Source of the DNA: Riemerella anatipestifer
GTDB taxonomy: Bacteria > Bacteroidota > Bacteroidia > Flavobacteriales > Weeksellaceae
DNA: 64,000 nucleotides
Reading direction: 5' to 3'
Assembly (NCBI RefSeq): GCF_035666175.1
Contig: NZ_CP142016.1
Span: forward strand, 682,001-746,000
Positions 1-8,177 of this stretch are shown one piece after another. The translations under genes were made by a program, and so were the position numbers. Position 1 is the first letter of the stretch, and each line of letters starts with the position of its first letter. Under the pieces are notes generated by a model. That model saw nothing but the letters and a program-made list of their open reading frames with translations, searched no databases and was not told the origin of the DNA.

Positions 1-101
1 GTTATCAAGAAAGGTGGAGGGAATAGACCCTGCGAAACCTTGGCAACCCTTCCTCATGGAAGAAGGTGCTAAATTCTACCAAAGTTTTTTGGATAGATAA
101 C
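1..101 (+). promoter_or_regulatory. SAM-I (S-box) riboswitch
   Basis: The leader carries the S-box core: AAGGTGGAGGGA near the 5' end, CCTGCGAAACC, TTGGCAACC and AAGGTGCTAAATTCTACC, in the order known for SAM-I aptamers. P1 is visible as GTTATC (1-6) pairing with GATAAC (96-101). It lies directly before a methionine-biosynthesis operon, which fits control by S-adenosylmethionine. Downstream, CAAGAAA (104-110) can pair with TTTCTTG (121-127), and the same TTTCTTG can also pair with CAAGAAA (6-12) in the aptamer. There is no U-tract after that hairpin, so the output may be translational. The 5' edge of the window may cut off a few bases. Confidence 0.93.
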
Positions 102-163
102 ATCAAGAAAATACCTCTTATTTCTTGGCAACATTTCAGTTATTTAAAATTTATAATAAAAGA

Positions 164-1102
164 ATGTTGCATCACCTCAAAATTAAAGACTATTTAACAA
201 CTACTGGATATAGTACCGATATCTCACTTAGCTATGAGTTATTTGGGCAGCCTTTACATACAGCTCCTGTTGTACTCATCAATCATGCTCTAACGGGAAA
301 CTCTAATGTCGCAGGAACAAAAGGCTGGTGGCAAGATTTGGTAGGAGCAGAAAAAACTATTGACACCAACAAACTCTCGGTAATCTGTTTTAATATCCCT
401 GGTAATGGTTATAATGATTTCTTTATTGATAATCCACAAGCCTTTACTACTCAAGATGTGGCTCAGCTATTCCTTTTAGGGTTAGAACAACTTAAAATTA
501 AACAGTTAGACTATCTTATAGGTGGCTCCATTGGTGGTGCTATAGGTTGGGAAATGCTCAATCTTAATAAAAACTTATCCAAAGTATTTGTACCTGTAGC
601 CTCGGATTTTAAAACAACCGATTGGCTGAATGCCCAATGTTTAGTCCAGAAATACCTCCTAGAAAATAGTGAAAAACCGCTACAAAAAGCGAGAACTCAT
701 GCAATGCTTTGCTATAGAACTCCCTTTTCACTCAATAAAAGATTTAAAAGGCAAAAAGGAGACGATACTGACCTACTGCAATCTCACGAATGGCTCAATT
801 TCCACGGTGAAAGCCTTAATGAAAGGTTTACTCTAAAGGCTTATTTACTAATGAACCATCTGCTAACCACCATTGCGGTTGATGAGTCTTCGTTAGCTGA
901 AATAAAAACAGAATTCCATTTGGTATCAGTAGATAGTGATTTATTTTTCCCTGCTTTTGAGATTGAAGAAACCTATCAACTTTTAAAAACCAATAATGCT
1001 AATGCCCACTACCACGAAATAAAATCGGTACACGGACACGATGCCTTCCTTATGGAATATGAACAAATGAAACATATATTCAAATCAATTATTAAATATT
1101 AA
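164..1102 (+). CDS. metX: Homoserine O-acetyltransferase (MetX family, alpha/beta hydrolase fold)
   Basis: This enzyme transfers an acetyl group from acetyl-CoA to homoserine, the committed step of methionine synthesis, in the cytoplasm. The protein has about 312 residues. The family motif HALTGNS lies near residue 43, the nucleophile elbow GGSIGG puts Ser at about residue 122, and VDSDLFFP and VHGHDAF near the C-terminus supply the Asp and His of the triad. A TTG at 125 is in frame but lies inside the leader hairpin, so the ATG at 164 (after AATAAAAGA) is preferred. It is the first gene behind the SAM riboswitch and is 21 bp from the next gene. The substrate could be acetyl- or succinyl-CoA; acetyl is the family default. 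Confidence 0.9.
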   Translation: MLHHLKIKDYLTTTGYSTDISLSYELFGQPLHTAPVVLINHALTGNSNVAGTKGWWQDLVGAEKTIDTNKLSVICFNIPGNGYNDFFIDNPQAFTTQDVAQLFLLGLEQLKIKQLDYLIGGSIGGAIGWEMLNLNKNLSKVFVPVASDFKTTDWLNAQCLVQKYLLENSEKPLQKARTHAMLCYRTPFSLNKRFKRQKGDDTDLLQSHEWLNFHGESLNERFTLKAYLLMNHLLTTIAVDESSLAEIKTEFHLVSVDSDLFFPAFEIEETYQLLKTNNANAHYHEIKSVHGHDAFLMEYEQMKHIFKSIIKY

Positions 1103-1123
1103 ATCAACTTTAAAAATTATATT

Positions 1124-2662
1124 ATGCCTAATCAAGAAAACCTCAATATATATCCAAACAAAGCCATCATCAATTTTGAAGGCAAGGACTTTCTAGGTCA
1201 AATAGGGATAGACTCTCGTATATTTAACGCTCTTAATAGAGCCAACATTAGCGTTGGCGTTATCTCTCAACAGGCGATAGAAAATGGCATCTCTGTACTC
1301 GTAGACGAAAGCAACGCCGAAGATGCAGTACAATGCCTAAAAGAAGAGTTTAAAAATGAAATTAACCAAGGGATTGTAAGCCAGATTTACAGTGTAGATG
1401 GCATTACTGTGATTGGTCTGGTAACGCCTGATTTCAACAAAATACTTACCGAACTCCAGCGTAACAAAATTTTCCCGTTACTTCTTAACCAAGTGGCTTC
1501 GGCGGGGCGTGTAAACATTGTAGTAGCGACCAACCAAGCCGAAAAAACCAAAAACATTATAGAAACCGAACTTTATGGCAAACCTAAAGCCGTACATTTA
1601 GTATTGTTTGGGCATGGTAATGTGGGTGGTACTTTGATAGAACAAATCTTAGATTCTGCTTATGATATTTTGCAACGAAAGAGAATAGACCTTAAAATCG
1701 TAGCAATAGCAAACTCTAAAAATATTGTGTTTAACAAAGGAGGCTTCGGAAGCGATTGGCGACAGAAAGTGAGATTTGCTAATACCCAAAATACTTTGGA
1801 AGATTTATTTCAATTCGTAAAAGAACATCAGTTTGAAAATCTAATTGCTGTGGACAATACCGCTAGTAAAGACTTTGTAAAAAACTATCTAGAACTAGCG
1901 GAACAAGGCTTCGATTTGGTTTCTTCCAACAAAATTTACAACACTCTTCCGATTGGGGAATATAAAAAATTAAGACGTACCCTAGAGAAAAACAAAAAGA
2001 AATACCTCTACGAAACCAATGTAGGAGCAGGGTTACCATTGATAGATACTATTAAGCTCCTTCATCTTTCTGGCGAAGATATTACACGTATTAAAGGGGT
2101 ATTTTCAGGGTCGCTTAGTTATATATTTAATAATTTTTCGGTAAGAGGAGATGTCTTTTCTACCATCATTAAAGAAGCTATGGAAAAAGGCTTTACCGAG
2201 CCTGACCCAAGGGAAGACCTTTCAGGAAATGATGTAGCGAGAAAACTACTAATCTTAGCACGAGAACTAGACTTAGTAAATGAATTTGAGGACATCAATA
2301 TCCAAAACCTCATTCCTGAAAACCTTTCTGATATTAGTAAAGAAGATTTTATTTCTAGACTCAATGAGCTAGATGACACCTACCAAAAGATTAAGGACAA
2401 CCAAGAAACAGGCTATGTTCTGCGTTATGTAGGTGATTTGCACGGCAACCTAAGAGAAGACAAAGGTGTACTTGATGTAAAACTTGTTTCAGTACCTGCC
2501 CATTCAGCGTTAGGACAACTCAAAGGCTCTGACTCTATCTTTGAAGTCTATACCGAAAGCTACGGCGAAAACCCTATCGTTATTATGGGTGCTGGTGCTG
2601 GTGCTAAAGTAACTGCTAGAGGCGTCTTTGGTGATATTTTAAGACTAAGTGAAACTAAATAA
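1124..2662 (+). CDS. Homoserine dehydrogenase with N-terminal ACT region (ThrA-like without the kinase)
   Basis: The protein has 512 residues. Residues about 12-150 resemble the tandem ACT regulatory region of aspartokinases (for example ISVGVISQQAIENGISVLV and VASAGRVNIVVA), and a homoserine dehydrogenase follows with the NAD(P)-binding loop GHGNVGG at about 163-169. GAGLPLIDT, FSGSLSYIFNNFS and the DPREDLSGNDVARK signature mark the catalytic part. It reduces aspartate semialdehyde to homoserine, the substrate of the gene before it. No aspartokinase catalytic domain is present in the protein or nearby, so this looks like a ThrA-type bifunctional enzyme lacking its kinase. It sits between metX and the sulfhydrylase with gaps of 21 and 12 bp, so co-transcription under the SAM riboswitch is expected. 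Confidence 0.9.
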   Translation: MPNQENLNIYPNKAIINFEGKDFLGQIGIDSRIFNALNRANISVGVISQQAIENGISVLVDESNAEDAVQCLKEEFKNEINQGIVSQIYSVDGITVIGLVTPDFNKILTELQRNKIFPLLLNQVASAGRVNIVVATNQAEKTKNIIETELYGKPKAVHLVLFGHGNVGGTLIEQILDSAYDILQRKRIDLKIVAIANSKNIVFNKGGFGSDWRQKVRFANTQNTLEDLFQFVKEHQFENLIAVDNTASKDFVKNYLELAEQGFDLVSSNKIYNTLPIGEYKKLRRTLEKNKKKYLYETNVGAGLPLIDTIKLLHLSGEDITRIKGVFSGSLSYIFNNFSVRGDVFSTIIKEAMEKGFTEPDPREDLSGNDVARKLLILARELDLVNEFEDINIQNLIPENLSDISKEDFISRLNELDDTYQKIKDNQETGYVLRYVGDLHGNLREDKGVLDVKLVSVPAHSALGQLKGSDSIFEVYTESYGENPIVIMGAGAGAKVTARGVFGDILRLSETK

Positions 2663-2674
2663 CAACTTTATAAT

Positions 2675-3832
2675 ATGAAAAACTTTGAAACCCAAGCCAT
2701 CAGAAACCAAATTGCTAGGACTGATTTTCAGGAGCATTCAGTGCCGTTGTATCTTACCTCTAGCTTTGTTTTTGAAGATGCCGAACAGATGCGTGCTGCC
2801 TTTGCAGAAGAGGTAGAACATAACATCTACAGCCGTTACAGTAACCCTAACACCAATGAGTTTACTGAAAAGATAGTACAAATGGAAGGTGCCGAAGCAG
2901 GATATGCCTTTGCTTCGGGTATGGCGGCTGTTTTTGCCTCGTTTAATGCTTTGCTTAAACCTAACGACCATATTTTGAGTTGCCAGTCGGTGTTTGGTTC
3001 TACACACTATTTATTTAAGACTCATTTCCCGAAATGGAATGTAGAAACCACTTACTTTAAAGCTGACGAAGTAGAGCTAGAAAAATATCTAAAACCTAAT
3101 ACTCGTTTTCTCTATTTAGAAACACCTACTAACCCTGCTATTGAAATTTTGGATTTAGAGTTTTTTGGCAACTTTGCTAAAAAGCACAATCTTATTTTTG
3201 TAGTAGATAACTGTTTTGCTACTCCTTATTTACAGCAACCTATCACTTACGGAGCCGACCTAGTCATACATTCTGCTACCAAAATGATAGACGGACAAGG
3301 GCGTGTGTTAGGTGGTATTGTGGTTGGAAAAAAAGAACTGATTAGAGAAATCTATCTCTTCTCTAGGAATACAGGACCGTCTTTGTCTCCGTTTAATGCG
3401 TGGGTGCTTAGTAAAAGTTTAGAAACTTTAGCTGTTCGTTTAGAGAAACATTGCGAAAACGCTCTAGCAGTTGCAGAGTTCCTAGAACAACACCCTAAAG
3501 TCTCTTTAGTTAAGTATCCTTTTCTACCCTCACACCCAAGCTACGAAATCGCCAAAAAACAAATGAAACACGGCGGCAATATTGTGGCATTTGAAGTTAA
3601 AGGTGGTATTGAAGGAGGTAGAAACTTCCTTAACAAGATAAAGTTATGCTCACTTTCGCCTAACTTGGGAGATACTAGAACTATTGTAACCCACCCTGCC
3701 TCTACCACCCATTCTAAACTCACCGAAGAAGACCGCCTAGAAGTAGGCATTACCCCAGGATTGGTGCGTTGTAGTATAGGGTTAGAAAATGTAGAAGACA
3801 TCATTTCTGATTTAAAACAAGCCTTAGATTAA
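2675..3832 (+). CDS. metZ: O-acyl-homoserine sulfhydrylase, Cys/Met metabolism PLP enzyme (MetZ/MetY type)
   Basis: This is a 385-residue trans-sulfuration-family enzyme. The PLP lysine lies in SATKMIDGQGR (about Lys203), and TSSFVFEDAEQMR, YSRYSNPNT and ETPTNPAIEILD are family landmarks. The HSATK(M/Y)xDGQGR form is typical of direct sulfhydrylases, which make homocysteine from acyl-homoserine and sulfide, more than of cystathionine synthases. It is last in the three-gene riboswitch operon, 12 bp after the dehydrogenase, and a strong terminator follows. Substrate choice (O-acetyl or O-succinyl) cannot be settled from sequence; the neighbouring MetX favours O-acetyl. The symbol is tentative. 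Confidence 0.85.
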   Translation: MKNFETQAIRNQIARTDFQEHSVPLYLTSSFVFEDAEQMRAAFAEEVEHNIYSRYSNPNTNEFTEKIVQMEGAEAGYAFASGMAAVFASFNALLKPNDHILSCQSVFGSTHYLFKTHFPKWNVETTYFKADEVELEKYLKPNTRFLYLETPTNPAIEILDLEFFGNFAKKHNLIFVVDNCFATPYLQQPITYGADLVIHSATKMIDGQGRVLGGIVVGKKELIREIYLFSRNTGPSLSPFNAWVLSKSLETLAVRLEKHCENALAVAEFLEQHPKVSLVKYPFLPSHPSYEIAKKQMKHGGNIVAFEVKGGIEGGRNFLNKIKLCSLSPNLGDTRTIVTHPASTTHSKLTEEDRLEVGITPGLVRCSIGLENVEDIISDLKQALD

Positions 3833-3848
3833 ACCCATATTTAACCTA

Positions 3849-3878
3849 AAAGCCTAAGAAAAACTCTTAGGCTTTTTT
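3849..3878 (+). terminator. Intrinsic terminator of the methionine operon
   Basis: An AAGCCTAAG / CTTAGGCTT stem is followed by a T run, 17 bp after the sulfhydrylase stop codon. Confidence 0.9.
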
Positions 3879-4419
3879 GCACTAAATAGTGCTTATCTAA
3901 AAAATATAAGACTAAAAACTTGCATACTTCTACAAAAGGTTATAAGTTTGCTTCAGTTTTATGACACACGATACCAACCACATACAAACAAATGTAAAAA
4001 AGTACCTGAATTATTTGGCTGTTCCAAATAATTTTGTAAACACACACAGATAGTTACCTGCGTATGCGTTTTATTATCTAGAAAATTACTTCAACTTTTA
4101 TCGTTAATTGTAAATATAGTTCTACCAACTTTCGTTGGCGGATTTTTGCGTTTATACCATTCTAATTTTAGCTTTCATAAATATAGGCTAAAAGCACCAT
4201 TGTTTTGTCTTAAAACATGGTCGTTTTTGTTAGGTGCTTTTAGCATTCAGAGAGGGAGTTTTTACTTTCTTTCTGCCTTAGCCTTTCCTCTCGTTTTTTG
4301 TGTGTTTAGAGGGGGAAGGCGTTTTTTATATCAGAGCTTAGAGGTGAGATATTAGAACCTAGTATTACCTCAACCCTTAAGTCTAAAATCTAAATATTAA
4401 CAATTTTAAATTAAATATT
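3879..4419. other. Structured non-coding region upstream of the surface-protein cluster
   Basis: I see no credible gene in these 540 bp. There is a perfect 10-bp inverted repeat, AATTATTTGG (4009-4018) with CCAAATAATT (4024-4033), a small CCAAC/GTTGG hairpin near 4124, and a long-range 12-bp stem GCTAAAAGCACC (4187-4198) with GGTGCTTTTAGC (4233-4244) that encloses a second TGTTTT/AAAACA stem. A pyrimidine-rich, T-rich tract runs from about 4260 to 4330. The 69-codon frame within it lacks family features. Confidence 0.6.
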
Positions 4420-5331
4420 ATGAAAACAAAGACTACAAAATTAAGTGTGTTAGCCTTTTTAGGTTTAGGGCTAGTGGTTTACGGACAAGATTATAGTGGT
4501 AAGGTCGGAATTAACATTGATAAACCCAATGCGACCTTAGAGATTAAAGGAAAGTCAGACAATACGGATAAGACTTTGGAAGGATTGATAATCCCAAATG
4601 TGAGTAAAAATAAAGCTCACCTAATGACAACCAATACAGAGATGCCACTTAAAGAATCTACTCTGGTGTATGTTAATGATTTAACGATGACAAATGCTGC
4701 AACTCCTGCTGTTGTAGATATTACAGAAAAAGGTTACTACTTTTGGAATGGAACGAAGTGGGTAAAGAGTGCAGGGAGTACGAATGGCGAGATTTGGCAA
4801 AAACAAGCTAATGGTAATGTAAAGTTGACAGATGCTGATATTCCTAATAATGTTTATTATAAGCCAAATGGAGGTTATGTATTAACTCCTATTAACACAG
4901 TTGAAACAAAATCTTTTGATAAGAGTACAGAGCAATATTATCTTAGTTCAGACCCTAATTCCCCCTCTAATGCGACAATTCCAGGTCAATATACTCAGAG
5001 ATATTCTCAAGAAAGTAATCAAGCACAAAATATTGTTACAGATTCAACAACTTTCTTTTATAATAAAGTAACAGACTTTACATTAGATCAAAACACACCT
5101 CCTTCATTAACAGCTGTATATGTTAATGGAATACATGCATCTATAGATAATTTAAACACAAAAGATTATTCAAATATAACATTAAATAGGAATATCTTTA
5201 ATCATAATGGTAAAGGGAATGTTCAGTTTTTAGCATCAAATGCATCGAGTTTATTAATTTCACCTGAATCAAAATTTAATAGAGCATATACTAACCGAAA
5301 TATATTAGAACTCGTTGTGCATTTTAAATAA
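4420..5331 (+). CDS. Secreted surface protein, 3' end truncated by an IS element
   Basis: The start MKTKTTKLSVLAFLGLGLVVYGQ is a clear Sec signal peptide. It is followed by GKVGINIDKPNATLEIKG, the head motif seen in many flavobacterial secreted and adhesin-like proteins, and by YYFWNGTKWVK, common to that group. The reading frame is cut by IS copy 1 at 5310: the last seven residues (ELVVHFK) and the stop codon come from the end of the IS. The native C-terminus is therefore lost and its original length is unknown. It belongs to the same family as the two frames at 7342-8172 and 8178-8999. The function is not known; a surface or adhesion role is inference. Confidence 0.75.
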   Translation: MKTKTTKLSVLAFLGLGLVVYGQDYSGKVGINIDKPNATLEIKGKSDNTDKTLEGLIIPNVSKNKAHLMTTNTEMPLKESTLVYVNDLTMTNAATPAVVDITEKGYYFWNGTKWVKSAGSTNGEIWQKQANGNVKLTDADIPNNVYYKPNGGYVLTPINTVETKSFDKSTEQYYLSSDPNSPSNATIPGQYTQRYSQESNQAQNIVTDSTTFFYNKVTDFTLDQNTPPSLTAVYVNGIHASIDNLNTKDYSNITLNRNIFNHNGKGNVQFLASNASSLLISPESKFNRAYTNRNILELVVHFK

Positions 5332-6288
5332 TACTGATTTTTAGATGATTTAATTTTCTTTGGAAGATAAATTTATTGATATATTGAATAACCGTTGCGG
5401 CGGTTATTTTACTGATTATCCTTGTTTTAAAGCCTTCAAAAGTTTTAGCATTGTTTCTTTTAATCATAAATTGGTCGCAAAGTTGAGAGAAAAATGTCTC
5501 AATTCGTTTTCGCTTTTTCTTGTACAATGAAAATTGAGGAATATAATCTTTCTGATTACTTCTCATTGGTGTATCTAATTTAATATTAGCATAGTTAAAT
5601 AAATCTATTTGAACTTTTGCTGATAAATAGCCTCTATCTCCAATTAAAGTACAGTTTCGCATTTGCTCACCAATATCTTTTAAATAGTGGATGTCGTGAA
5701 CGGATGCAGGGCTTATATCAAAATTCTTAATCACACCATTTAAAGAACATACTGCGTGTAGTTTATAGCCATAGAAATATAATTTCTGTGAAGCACAATA
5801 ACCATATGTTGGTGAAGAATAGGATTGCTCTTTACAAATTTTTGAACGAGTAGAACGAGCGTTTTCACAAACTTTCATTGGCATGCTATCAACGATAAAA
5901 ATATCTTCAAACTCATTGAACTCCATCGAAATACGCTGTCTAATTTGCTCTGTTTGTAGGGATAGTCTTCGTTTTCGCTTATTGTAAACACTTCTTTCAA
6001 TTTTGTTTATCAGAGAGTTTGGCAATTTTCTAAAGAACTGTAATTCGCTATCAATACTCAAGTATTCAGCAGTAATATTAAGACTTATGACTTCTAAATC
6101 GCTCATTTTAGGTGTTCTTCTCTGATAACTAATCAGTTGATTTTCTGAAAAAAGTCCTAAAACTTCCAAAATTCTTTCATATATTTGCTCTATGTTGTTC
6201 ATTTATATCGTTTTATAGCAAAAACAATATACTTATTTTCAGTCTAATAAACAACTCTTGTTTTTTTCATTTCATAATGCACAACGGG
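5310..6288 (-). mobile_element. IS982-family insertion sequence, copy 1 (ISRa1-like)
   Basis: This is a 979-bp element in inverted orientation. Its ends are imperfect inverted repeats, CTCGTTGTGCAT at the left edge and ATGCACAACGGG at the right. It carries one transposase gene. The bases outside the two ends do not form a direct duplication (ATATTAGA on the left, TGTTTTAC on the right), unlike copies 3 and 4, so this copy no longer sits in its original target. It has four G residues at its inner end where the other copies have three. Confidence 0.93.
5324..6202 (-). CDS. IS982-family transposase (copy 1)
   Basis: This is a 292-residue transposase, full length against the other three copies. 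Catalytic candidates are the Asp in FIVDSMPMK, the Asp in LIGDRGYLSA and the Glu in RIETFFSQL, the DDE order of IS982 enzymes. It differs from copy 2 at two positions: KDIGEQ against KDSGEQ, and KRNNAKT against KRNYAKT. It shares SELQFF with copy 2, where copies 3 and 4 have SELQLF. Whether the two private changes affect activity cannot be told. Confidence 0.93.
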   Translation of the reverse strand: MNNIEQIYERILEVLGLFSENQLISYQRRTPKMSDLEVISLNITAEYLSIDSELQFFRKLPNSLINKIERSVYNKRKRRLSLQTEQIRQRISMEFNEFEDIFIVDSMPMKVCENARSTRSKICKEQSYSSPTYGYCASQKLYFYGYKLHAVCSLNGVIKNFDISPASVHDIHYLKDIGEQMRNCTLIGDRGYLSAKVQIDLFNYANIKLDTPMRSNQKDYIPQFSLYKKKRKRIETFFSQLCDQFMIKRNNAKTFEGFKTRIISKITAATVIQYINKFIFQRKLNHLKISII

Positions 6289-6362
6289 GTTGTTTTACTT
6301 ATCCTACACTTTCTCTACTTTCTTACTTTTTTCTCTCTTCGGCTTATTTTATACCGATATAA
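6289..6362. other. 74-bp spacer between two inverted IS copies
   Basis: This short T-rich stretch separates the two oppositely oriented IS copies. It holds no gene, repeat or recognisable regulatory site. It is too small to be the cargo of a composite transposon and is probably a remnant left after rearrangement. Confidence 0.7.
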
Positions 6363-7341
6363 CCCGTTGTGCATTATGAAATGAAAAAAACAAGAGTTGT
6401 TTATTAGACTGAAAATAAGTATATTGTTTTTGCTATAAAACGGTATAAATGAACAACATAGAGCAAATATATGAAAGAATTTTGGAAGTTTTAGGACTTT
6501 TTTCAGAAAATCAACTGATTAGTTATCAGAGAAGAACACCTAAAATGAGCGATTTAGAAGTCATAAGTCTTAATATTACTGCTGAATACTTGAGTATTGA
6601 TAGCGAATTACAGTTCTTTAGAAAATTGCCAAACTCTCTGATAAACAAAATTGAAAGAAGTGTTTACAATAAGCGAAAACGAAGACTATCCCTACAAACA
6701 GAGCAAATTAGACAGCGTATTTCGATGGAGTTCAATGAGTTTGAAGATATTTTTATCGTTGATAGCATGCCAATGAAAGTTTGTGAAAACGCTCGTTCTA
6801 CTCGTTCAAAAATTTGTAAAGAGCAATCCTATTCTTCACCAACATATGGTTATTGTGCTTCACAGAAATTATATTTCTATGGCTATAAACTACACGCAGT
6901 ATGTTCTTTAAATGGTGTGATTAAGAATTTTGATATAAGCCCTGCATCCGTTCACGACATCCACTATTTAAAAGATAGTGGTGAGCAAATGCGAAACTGT
7001 ACTTTAATTGGAGATAGAGGCTATTTATCAGCAAAAGTTCAAATAGATTTATTTAACTATGCTAATATTAAATTAGATACACCAATGAGAAGTAATCAGA
7101 AAGATTATATTCCTCAATTTTCATTGTACAAGAAAAAGCGAAAACGAATTGAGACATTTTTCTCTCAACTTTGCGACCAATTTATGATTAAAAGAAACTA
7201 TGCTAAAACTTTTGAAGGCTTTAAAACAAGGATAATCAGTAAAATAACCGCCGCAACGGTTATTCAATATATCAATAAATTTATCTTCCAAAGAAAATTA
7301 AATCATCTAAAAATCAGTATTATTTAAAATGCACAACGAGT
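6363..7341 (+). mobile_element. IS982-family insertion sequence, copy 2 (ISRa1-like)
   Basis: This is a 979-bp element with CCCGTTGTGCAT at its left end and ATGCACAACGAGT at its right. Bases on either side (ACCGATATA and ATATCAAAT) do not form a direct duplication. With copy 1 it shares a variant in the leader (GAAAATAAGTATA where copies 3 and 4 have GAAAATCAGTATA), so copies 1 and 2 are closest relatives. Its right edge cuts the signal-peptide region of a surface-protein gene. Confidence 0.93.
6449..7327 (+). CDS. IS982-family transposase (copy 2)
   Basis: This is an intact 292-residue transposase with the same DDE-type residues as the other copies (FIVDSMP, IGDRGYL, RIETFF). It has KDSGEQ and KRNYAKT, matching copies 3 and 4, and SELQFF, matching copy 1. 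The sequence suggests a functional enzyme. Confidence 0.95.
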   Translation: MNNIEQIYERILEVLGLFSENQLISYQRRTPKMSDLEVISLNITAEYLSIDSELQFFRKLPNSLINKIERSVYNKRKRRLSLQTEQIRQRISMEFNEFEDIFIVDSMPMKVCENARSTRSKICKEQSYSSPTYGYCASQKLYFYGYKLHAVCSLNGVIKNFDISPASVHDIHYLKDSGEQMRNCTLIGDRGYLSAKVQIDLFNYANIKLDTPMRSNQKDYIPQFSLYKKKRKRIETFFSQLCDQFMIKRNYAKTFEGFKTRIISKITAATVIQYINKFIFQRKLNHLKISII

Positions 7342-8172
7342 ATATCAAATATTGTTATAGGAGCTTTAACCATAACAGCAATTCAAGCACAAAATGTAGG
7401 AATTAACACACCTACACCAGACCCATCTGCTATACTAGAGGTTTATAGTACATCAAAAGGAGTTAATTTTCCTCATGTTTATCTTAATAGTAGAACAGAT
7501 AAAACAACTATCACTAACCCAGAAGAGTCTCTTATTGTTTTTAATACAAATCCTAATCTTATTGGAAAGGAAGGATATTATTACTGGAGTGGCGAAATGT
7601 GGGAATTTCTATTTAGTGGAAAAAATAAAGATGTGTTAGATCATTTAACCAAGTACTATAGCCATATTAACGATGCCTCGACTACTTTTTCAGCATCAAC
7701 AGCATTTAAAGGTATTAAAGATCACGTTATAGGCGAAACTCTTTCTAGTGAGTGGACTGTTATTTCTGCTCCTTCCAGTACGATTACAATTGATAGGAAT
7801 ACAAATCAAAATTTATTCACCTACTCAGGAGTTATGCATGTTAGTAACTCTAGCGCTCTTATAGGAACAACATTTGATACCTCCTTTGGCTTTTTTATAA
7901 ATGATAAGTTAGTAGCAATTAAGCCGTATGTATTTAACCTATCACAAACTTGTGCTTATGATGTTTTTAACTTCTATTTTGCATCAGAAAATTTACCTGT
8001 GGGAGTCCATAGTGTAAAAGTAGCTGTAAGACACAGAACGAACAGTACTGGCTCCACTAGTTTTAATATAGTTTACGGAGGAAAGAATCCTTCATGTACC
8101 AATCTGTTTAATGATGAATCAGTAAAGCTATCTACAACTATATTTATTTCGCAACCTATCGACAAATTATAA
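7342..8172 (+). pseudogene. Secreted surface protein with its start removed by IS copy 2
   Basis: The frame is open directly from the IS edge: residues ISNIVIGALTITAIQAQ are the hydrophobic core and end of a signal peptide, then NVGINTPTPDPSAILEV is the same head motif as in the gene at 4420. The positively charged start and its ATG are missing, and the IS supplies no in-frame ATG, GTG or TTG before the first upstream stop (7276). An internal ATG at 7597 would drop the signal and head. The C-terminal half is paralogous to the next gene, sharing two Cys and the pattern VGxHxxxVxVR, IxYGG and CTN. Expression as a secreted protein is unlikely. Confidence 0.8.
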
Positions 8173-8177
8173 CAGAA

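Noticed and set aside
125-163. TTG start for metX
   Set aside because: The TTG lies in the hairpin after the riboswitch, and the family start agrees with the ATG at 164.
4187-4244. Integron attC site
   Set aside because: The stem lacks recognisable core sites, there is no integrase in the window and no cassette array follows.
4146-4355. A 69-codon open frame upstream of the surface-protein cluster
   Set aside because: It lies over the long hairpin and the T-rich tract and has a rich Phe/Leu bias from base composition. There is no family motif.
5310-7341. Composite transposon
   Set aside because: Only 74 bp lie between the two IS copies and no cargo gene is present; the outer flanks share no target repeat.
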